Positions 58,275 to 64,000 of a DNA stretch of 64,000 nt are shown one piece after another. The stretch is from contig NZ_BANT01000028.1 of NCBI RefSeq assembly GCF_000333015.1, positions 1-64,000 on the forward strand. Reading direction: 5' to 3'. Both the position numbers and the translations under genes were made by a program. The notes beneath the pieces are model-generated. The model was not told the DNA's origin, made no database searches, and was given only the letters and a program-made list of their open reading frames with translations. Position 1 is the first letter of the stretch; each line of letters begins with the position of its first letter. The DNA comes from Gordonia hirsuta DSM 44140 = NBRC 16056. Its GTDB lineage: Bacteria > Actinomycetota > Actinomycetes > Mycobacteriales > Mycobacteriaceae.

Positions 58275-59900
58275 ATGCGTGTCGGGGCATGGAGTCTGCG
58301 GACGATCTGGTTGATCCTCGTCGCCTGTATGGCGGTGAGCCTGGTGGTGGCTGGCGATGGCCGCACTGAACACCGCCCTGCCCGACATCGCGCGCGATGT
58401 GCACGCGACCAGTGTCCAGATGACCTGGATCATCGACGGCTACACCCTGATCCTGGCCGCGCTGCTGCTGCCGGCCGGTGCCGTCGGTGACCGCTTCGGC
58501 CGCCGCGGCATCCTGATGCTCGGCCTGGTGATCTTCGGGATCGCCTCGCTGGCGGCGGTGTGGGTGCAGACCCCGGTGAACTGATCGCCACCCGGTTCGC
58601 CGCAGGCGTGGGCGCCGCCCTGATCATGCCCACGACGCTGTCGCTGATCACCGCGGGCGTCCCGCGCCATCAGCGCGCGATCGGGGTGAGTATCTGGTCG
58701 GCGATCGCCGGTATCGGCGCGATCCTGGGCTTCTTCGCCACCGGTGTGCTGCTGGAGTTCTTCAGCTGGCATTCGGTGTTCATCACCTTCGCCGCGGCGG
58801 CGCTGGTGACCCTGGGACTCACCTTCACCATCGGCTCGTCCAAGGACGCCGACCCCGGGCCCTTCGACTTCATCGGTTCGATCACCTCGGTGCTGGCTGT
58901 CACCGGCGTCATCTTCGGCCTTCTGGAGGCCCCCAGCCGCGGCTGGACCGACCCGCTGATCCTGGCGACCCTGATCGGCGGCGCACTGCTCGGTGTCGCC
59001 TTCGTGGTGATCGAGAAGCGCCGGACCTCCCCGCTGCTGGACGTCGACCTGTTCGGCAACCGCGCCTTCGCTTCCGGTTCCCTGTCGGTGGCACTGCAGT
59101 TCTTCGCCTCGTTCGGCGTCTTCTATCTGATCCTGCTGCTGCAGCTGGTGTTCGGCTACTCCCCGCTCAAGTCGGCCTTCGCCCTGATCCCGATGGTGAT
59201 CGGTGTGGGCATCTTCGCGCTGCTGGGCAACTGGATCGCGGTGCGATTCCACTCGCTGCGTTTCGTTCTGGGCGGGGGCATCGCGATCTCTGCGGCCGGC
59301 GTGCTGGCCATGGGCATCTTCGACGTCGACCAGTACTGGAAACTGGCGATCATGCTGGCGGTAGCCGCGGTCGGCATTGGCCTGGCCACGGCGCCGTCGA
59401 CCACGGCCATCATGGCCAACACACCCCTGGACAATCAGGGCGTGGGCTCGGCGGTCAACGACACCGCCCGGGAACTCGGCGCGGCCATCAGCATCGGTCT
59501 GGCCGGCAGTCTGATGGCGGCCGGCTATTCCAGCCGCATCGGTCCCACCGCCGCGGCCGCACGCGAACAGCTCGCTCCGCTGGGCGGTCCGGAGGCGGCC
59601 GCGCAGGCCGCCGACGGCATCGAACGGTCCCTGGCCGGCGCGGTGGAGGTGGCCAACCAGCTGCCACCGCAGGCCGCCGAACTAACGGGATTCATCCGCT
59701 CCGGGGCCGAACACGCCTTCCTGCCGCCCATGCAGCAGGCCTGCCTGGTACTCGGCGGCGTATTGCTGGCCGGTGCGGTCTTCCTGGGCTGGTTCTCCCC
59801 GCGGCAGGTGATCGACCCCGAGTTGACACTCGGCGAACCACTGGGTGAGCAGGAGCTGCATCCGGAGCAGGTGGCGGCAGCCGAACCGGATCGACCCTGA
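58275..59900 (+). pseudogene. Frameshifted EmrB/QacA-type MFS drug exporter
   Basis: Fourteen-helix MFS exporters expel drugs by proton exchange. The coding sequence runs in three pieces. The first helix starts at ATG 58275, and just before 58357 the frame moves by one extra base in GGCTGGCG. The piece MAALNTALPDIARDV through GDRFGRRG ends in a premature TGA at 58584, where one base seems missing in ACCCCGG. The rest (GELIATRFAAGVGAALIMP onward) is open to 59900. Two compensating indels 200 nt apart indicate a decayed gene or sequence errors. As written, no complete transporter is made. Confidence 0.82.
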
Positions 59901-60924
59901 TCCACCGCCGACTCGGGCCGCGCACCCACAGGGCCGCCGCTACGCCGCAAGCCACCCCGATCAGGGTGTCCAGGGTGCGCTCGGCCAGCAGCCGGCCCGG
60001 CGGCATCGGCGTGGACAACTGCGTCATCGCCATGATCAGCGGCGTGAAGAAGCCGATGGCCAGCCCGTAATGCCGGGTCATGAACAATTCGGTCGGAAAC
60101 ACCAGCAGCAGGATCACCAGCACCAGCTCAGACTCACCCAGATTCAACGGAAGCAGCGCCGCGGTGGCCGCCAGTCCAGCCAGCGTCCCGGCGATCCGAT
60201 GCCCGGCCCGGCGCAGCACCCCGCGCAGTTCGGTCGACGACACGGCGCCGGTGTCGATCGCCGCCAGCGGCACCGCAGCGGCGGCCATCGCCCAGTTCGC
60301 ATGATCCAGCCCCAACGCCAGCCCGAGGCCGCCGGCGGTGCCGACGGCGACCAGGTAGCGCAGCGCATGGATCCGCGCGGCCACCGGCCGGTAGGGTGCG
60401 GGCACGACGACCTCTGCCGTGGCCGGACCGGCGGCGACCGCGCCGATGAGCACCGCCAGCAGTGCCGTGCCCACCCCGACCGCCAGCGCCACGGAGATCG
60501 GCGCCACCTGCGCCGGCACCAGCGCCGTGGCCCCCAGGGCGAAGATCGCGAAGAACGGTCCGGACGGGCGCAACCGCCACCGGTCGGCCAGTAGCGAGGC
60601 CCCGGCGGCGAAGACCGTCTCGGTGAGCACCAGCACCACGCCCGGGACGGCCAGGTGGGCCAGCACCACGCCGATCGCGATGGCCGCACACAGCAGCACC
60701 CCGCCGCGCAGCTGCGCACGACTGCGCGCCCAGCCGTGCAGGTAGCGGCCGTACATTCCGGCGAACGAGCCGAAGACCGCGTACACCAGGAGCTCGGGGC
60801 GGCCCGTCGCCAGGAGAGCCGTGCCGGCCAACGCCAGGGCGATCGCCAGCCGCAGGGCGTGGGCGTGGTCGTGCCGGTCCGGCCGCCAGGCCGGCGGCAC
60901 CGGCGTCGTCGTTCGTCGCCTCAC
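59692..60924 (-). CDS. FUSC-like aromatic-acid exporter/permease family protein
   Basis: 410-aa membrane protein with two sets of hydrophobic segments (about residues 25-170 and 195-335), as in FUSC-type permeases. The last about 70 residues are Arg/Pro-rich and lie antisense to the 3' end of the MFS gene over 209 nt, so the native stop may once have been near 59900. Start GTG 60924. Divergent from the LysR gene, which might control it. Substrate unknown. Confidence 0.7.
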   Translation of the reverse strand: MRRRTTTPVPPAWRPDRHDHAHALRLAIALALAGTALLATGRPELLVYAVFGSFAGMYGRYLHGWARSRAQLRGGVLLCAAIAIGVVLAHLAVPGVVLVLTETVFAAGASLLADRWRLRPSGPFFAIFALGATALVPAQVAPISVALAVGVGTALLAVLIGAVAAGPATAEVVVPAPYRPVAARIHALRYLVAVGTAGGLGLALGLDHANWAMAAAAVPLAAIDTGAVSSTELRGVLRRAGHRIAGTLAGLAATAALLPLNLGESELVLVILLLVFPTELFMTRHYGLAIGFFTPLIMAMTQLSTPMPPGRLLAERTLDTLIGVACGVAAALWVRGPSRRWIRVDPVRLPPPAPDAAPAHPVVRRVSTRGRSPAAGRTSPGRPHRPAIRRRVPGRPAAWAAGRRVRPRSG

Positions 60925-61102
60925 AACCCTGCCCTCGCTTGTTCTGCTCTCAGCCCCCTGCGCCCGCCACCCGCGCCCTGCCGGATCCCCTTCATGGTGG
61001 CCCGCATCCAGCCATCGGCGCCAAGATCAGTTTTCGATCGCGTGATCGGTCAGACCTATCACCCGTGGTGTCGCCGGTTTCCCGATGTGCTACAAACAGC
61101 GC

Positions 61103-62026
61103 ATGCTGTTCCGCCAGCTCGAATACTTCGTCGCACTGGCCCGCGAACGTCACTTCTCCCGGGCCGCGGCCGCCTGCTACGTCTCGCAGCCGGCGCTGTC
61201 GGAGGCGATCGGCAAGCTCGAACGCGGGCTCGGGGTTCCTCTGGTGCGGCGCACGCAGAACTTTCAGGGACTGACCCCCGAGGGCGAACAGCTGGCGGAC
61301 TGGGCCCGCCGGATCCTCGCCGACCGCGACGGTATGGAACAGGCCGCATCGGCATTGGCCGGGGCGTTGACCGGCCGGCTGCGCCTGGGCGCGGTCCCCG
61401 GAGCGGCGACCACGGTCACCGCGCTGATCGACGGTCTCGCCCACGCCCATCCGCAGGTGCGGGTAGGACTCGACGCCGGACTGCAGTCGGCGCAGATCGC
61501 CGACCGGATCCGCCGGTTCGAACTCGACGCCGGCCTGGTGTATCCCGACGGGATCGACGTCTCCGGTCTGGCGGTGACCACCCTCTACTACGAGAACCAC
61601 GTCCTGGTCGCCGAGGCCGCCCTTCTCCGGCCGCTGACACCGGACCGGACCGGAGCGCCGGCCTGGGCCGCGGTCGCCGAGCTGCCGCTGTGTCTGCTGC
61701 GGACCGGCATGCGCGGGCGGGATCTGGTCGACGAGGCCGCCGCCGCGCACCAGGTGGTGCTCGAGCCCCGGGTAGAGACCGATGCGGTCTCGACGCTGCT
61801 GGCCTTGGCCGGCACCGGCCGTTGGGCGTGCATCGTCCCGCGGACCTGGCTCACCGATCCGGCGCCGCCGGGACAGGTGTCGCTGCCGCTGCCGGCTGCC
61901 CCCGGGGAACGGGCCGGAGCCGCCCTCGGCGCCCGGGTCGCGCTGGTACGGGCCGCCGCCGAACCGGTGTCGGTCCTCACCGCGGCACTGGAACGGCATG
62001 CGCGCGACGTAACCTGGGCACCATGA
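61103..62026 (+). CDS. LysR-family transcriptional regulator
   Basis: 307 aa with the LysR helix-turn-helix at residues about 1-60 (LEYFVALARERHFSRAA, SQPALSEAIGKLE) and a substrate-binding domain. ATG 61103 (MLFRQLEYF) is the usual LysR start and was preferred to ATG 61085. It is divergent from the FUSC-like permease, a common arrangement for regulator and target. The effector is unknown. Confidence 0.88.
   Translation: MLFRQLEYFVALARERHFSRAAAACYVSQPALSEAIGKLERGLGVPLVRRTQNFQGLTPEGEQLADWARRILADRDGMEQAASALAGALTGRLRLGAVPGAATTVTALIDGLAHAHPQVRVGLDAGLQSAQIADRIRRFELDAGLVYPDGIDVSGLAVTTLYYENHVLVAEAALLRPLTPDRTGAPAWAAVAELPLCLLRTGMRGRDLVDEAAAAHQVVLEPRVETDAVSTLLALAGTGRWACIVPRTWLTDPAPPGQVSLPLPAAPGERAGAALGARVALVRAAAEPVSVLTAALERHARDVTWAP
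62010..62015 (+). promoter_or_regulatory. Internal -10 box before the DUF2461 gene
   Basis: TAACCT inside the end of the LysR gene is 7 nt before ATG 62023, suggesting an extra leaderless transcript. Confidence 0.4.
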
Positions 62027-62664
62027 CCTTCACCGGTTTCCCCGAAGCCGCCTTCGATTTCTACGACGATCTGGAGATCGACAACTCCAAGGTCTTCTGG
62101 GAGGCCCACAAGGCCCAGTACCGCAGTGACGTCCGCGAGCCGATGACCGCCCTGATGGACGAGCTGGCCGGTGAATTCGGCGCGGCGAAGATCTTCCGCC
62201 CCTACCGCGACGTCCGCTTCGCCAAGGACAAGACCCCGTACAAGACGCACCAGGGCGCCTTCGTCGCCGCGGCACCGGACGCCCCGGCGACCGGCTACTA
62301 CGCCGAGATCGCCGCCCCCGGTTTCCGCGTCGCCGGCGGCTTCTACCAGGCCGACGGCCCCCGGCTGGCCGCAGTGCGCACCGCCATCGATCACCCGCGT
62401 CACGGAGCCGGACTGGAAAAGATCCTCACGGCGCTGACCGCTGACGGCTGGACACTCGACGGCGACCGCCTCAAGACCGCGCCGCGCGGCTGGTCCACCG
62501 GACATCCGCGCATCGAATTACTGCGGTACCGGTCCCTGACGCCGATCCGCAGCTACGGCTTCGACCCGGTGATCCACACCCCGGAACTGGCCGACCGGAT
62601 CCGCCGGGACTGGCGCGGGCTGCGGCCGCTGGTGGAGTGGATCAGCGAGCACGGCCGGACCTGA
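62023..62664 (+). CDS. DUF2461 protein
   Basis: 213-aa soluble protein of the DUF2461 family (TIGR02453 type), with FYDDLEIDNSKVFWEAHK, FRPYRDVRFAKDKTPYKTHQG and GGFYQADGPRLAAVR. The family has no established function. It overlaps the LysR stop by 4 nt (ATGA). Its last 55 codons have a degenerate second copy about 800 nt downstream. Confidence 0.88.
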   Translation: MTFTGFPEAAFDFYDDLEIDNSKVFWEAHKAQYRSDVREPMTALMDELAGEFGAAKIFRPYRDVRFAKDKTPYKTHQGAFVAAAPDAPATGYYAEIAAPGFRVAGGFYQADGPRLAAVRTAIDHPRHGAGLEKILTALTADGWTLDGDRLKTAPRGWSTGHPRIELLRYRSLTPIRSYGFDPVIHTPELADRIRRDWRGLRPLVEWISEHGRT

Positions 62665-62742
62665 CCGGACCGGCACGCCGCCGGGGCCCGGAATGTCTCG
62701 GGCCGCCCCCTGACGACCGGCCGGAGTGCTTTGCTGGTAGTC

Positions 62743-63242
62743 ATGCGCCGCACAGTTGCCAGCACACTCCTGGCGATCTCCCTCATCATGTCCGTTTCGT
62801 GTGCATCAGAGTCCAGCGAGCCCGGAGTCTCTTCGTCCCCAGGACTCCCGTCGCAGTCCACCCATACCGCGCAACAGGCCGCGGAGTCGCTGCAGTCGAG
62901 TGTGCAGACGGTTGTCCGGGTCATACCGATCGATGAAGACAACGGCCCGAACGCTCTGATCGGCAGACCGACCGGGTACATCGCGGCAACGGCACTGGTC
63001 GACAGCCGCACCGAGTGCGAGACGGTCGACGGCAAGCCCGCCACAGACTGCGGCGCGGTCATCGAACAATGGCCATCGCAGGCCGCGGCCGAACAGCGGA
63101 AAGCGTACATCGACGGTGTGCTCGAAGCAGCACCGTACTCGGAACCGAGTACTCGACGGTGAAAGGCGCCCTCCTGCTGCGCGTCACCGGCGGCTTGAAG
63201 CCGAGTCAGGCCAAGGAGTACGAAACCGCCTTCACCGGTTGA
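62743..63242 (+). pseudogene. Frameshifted small lipoprotein-like gene
   Basis: ATG 62743 begins a signal peptide (STLLAISLIMSVSCASE, the Cys being an imperfect lipobox), then a Ser/Pro linker and a domain with VIPIDEDNGPNALIGRP. The frame ends early at 63162. In the next frame the sequence continues smoothly as STVLGTEYSTVKGALLLRV to a stop at 63242, a typical end for this kind of lipoprotein. One missing base near 63125-63145 explains it. Confidence 0.65.
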
Positions 63243-63299
63243 CGAACCCCGGGCACCGGAGGCCGTGCGGCGCGGATCCGGTTTCCGCTGCACCTGGGG

Positions 63300-63480
63300 G
63301 ACCTGCGCATCGAATTGCTCCGGTATCGCTCCCGGACGGCGATCGGTGGCTACGGTGTCGACCAGGTGATCCACACCCCCGAACTCGCCGACCGGATCCG
63401 CCGCGACGGGTGCGGGCTGCGGCCGCTGGTGGAGTGGATCAGCGGGCACGGCCGGACCTGCGCGGGCCGGCACGTCACAG
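63300..63480 (+). pseudogene. Truncated second copy of the DUF2461 gene end
   Basis: This stretch repeats positions about 62507-62690 with many substitutions. It encodes RIELLRYRSRTAIGGYG, then VIHTPELADRIRRD and GLRPLVEWISGHGRT, against the intact gene's RIELLRYRSLTPIRSYG and GLRPLVEWISEHGRT. The stop after GRT is lost. No 5' part of the gene is present, so it is a remnant of a segmental duplication. Confidence 0.85.
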
Positions 63481-63494
63481 GGAGGGGGCCCTGC

Positions 63495-64000
63495 ATGTCG
63501 CGCGCCGACCAACCGCGCCCACCCCTGGAGACCGTCACCGACCACGCCGACATCGGCGACTTCGGCATACCGGTGTCCGTCGACGACATCGAGATCACCC
63601 GCACCGTCGAACGCGAGTTCCTCACCGCCCTGGTCTGGGCTCCGCCGTCGCTGGCCGCATCGGTGGTGCGCGCACTGATCGGCCCGGACCGTCTGTCCCT
63701 CGACGCACCGCTGCTGTACCTGCCCGGCCACGGCGCGGTCTTCGCCCTGATCGCCGGTTCGGTCCATGCCGGGGCACCGTTGCGGCCGGTCGATCTGGGA
63801 CCGCACGCCGCCGATCCGGCGGCCGCCCCCGCATTCCGGAACCTGCTGATGGAGATCGCCTCACCCAACCCCGCCGGACCGTGGCCGCTGCCGGTGGACA
63901 GCGATCTGCCGGCCCTGGCCGCCAGCGTCGTCGACCAATGGCACCGCCGCGGCTACCAGGCGCTGCTCGAACGTATGAGCACCGTGCTGATCGAAGAGCC
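63495..64000 (+). CDS. DnaB-helicase N-terminal-domain-like protein, cut by the window end
   Basis: The 168 visible residues show EREFLTALVWAPPSLAASVV, then LLYLPGHGAVFALIAGSVHAG and LPALAASVVDQWHRRGYQ, a layout like the helical N-terminal domain of replicative helicase DnaB. No ATPase part is visible before the edge. ATG 63495 has GGAGGGGG at 6-nt spacing. The same frame is open back to 63243 through the DUF2461 remnant, so a longer fused product cannot be excluded. The family call is tentative. Confidence 0.5.
   Translation, partial: MSRADQPRPPLETVTDHADIGDFGIPVSVDDIEITRTVEREFLTALVWAPPSLAASVVRALIGPDRLSLDAPLLYLPGHGAVFALIAGSVHAGAPLRPVDLGPHAADPAAAPAFRNLLMEIASPNPAGPWPLPVDSDLPALAASVVDQWHRRGYQALLERMSTVLIEE

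Noticed and set aside
58560-59900. The last part of the exporter as a complete shorter transporter gene
   Set aside because: It lacks the first membrane helices and begins in the middle of a conserved motif, and no ribosome site precedes an internal start.

Overview
The window is about 64 kb of very GC-rich actinobacterial DNA. Mycothiol synthase, LCP ligases, a GlnR-type regulator, a 13E12-type DUF222/HNH gene, an ESX-type EccA ATPase, a wax-ester synthase, KstR-type steroid control sites and many start codons sitting 6-8 nt after a TANNNT box (leaderless transcripts) place it in the Mycobacteriales. Gordonia or a close relative is my best guess, but that is inference. No tRNA, rRNA, CRISPR array, insertion sequence or prophage was seen.

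Left part (1-34.4 kb). This is housekeeping DNA in an order that, from memory, resembles the Rv0822c-to-Rv0803 stretch of Mycobacterium tuberculosis. It holds an LCP ligase, phoU convergent with pstSCAB, glnR-mshD, lmeA, a rhodanese with sseC, and a 32-codon membrane ORF overlapping a nitrobindin-like gene. The cydABDC operon follows, then pabC divergent from ygfZ, a DUF3073 gene with a structured leader, purM, purF and an SCP-like gene. After a PHP phosphoesterase come three membrane proteins with Pro/Gln/Tyr-rich tails (one a CD225 protein next to a DUF2752 gene), a GCS2 ligase coupled to a GDPD-like gene, purL and an orphan eccA.

Middle part (34.4-40.8 kb). A short exported protein and a DUF222/HNH gene precede the sulfate-activation pair cysD-cysNC. 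This pair is divergent from a DUF2249-cupin protein and a 7Fe ferredoxin.

Catabolic part (40.8-58.2 kb). An enoyl-CoA hydratase plus three acyl-CoA dehydrogenase genes form one tightly coupled operon behind a perfect palindromic operator. It converges on a fadE gene and a regulator with two TetR domains (Mce3R-like architecture). An acyl-CoA ligase and a wax-ester synthase follow. Then come steroid A/B-ring genes. hsaA-hsaC-hsaB runs left and kshA runs right from a shared promoter with two KstR-type boxes, and kstD with a MaoC hydratase lies behind a third box. Together these genes would 9-alpha-hydroxylate and 1,2-dehydrogenate a 3-ketosteroid, hydroxylate the opened phenol and cleave the ring. 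The hydrolase HsaD and the reductase KshB are not in the window.

Right part (58.2-64 kb). This region looks decayed. An MFS exporter has two compensating frameshifts, a lipoprotein gene is frameshifted, and a second, truncated copy of the DUF2461 gene end is present. Also here are a FUSC-like permease overlapping the exporter antisense, a LysR regulator, the intact DUF2461 gene, and the start of a gene that looks like a DnaB helicase N-terminal domain.
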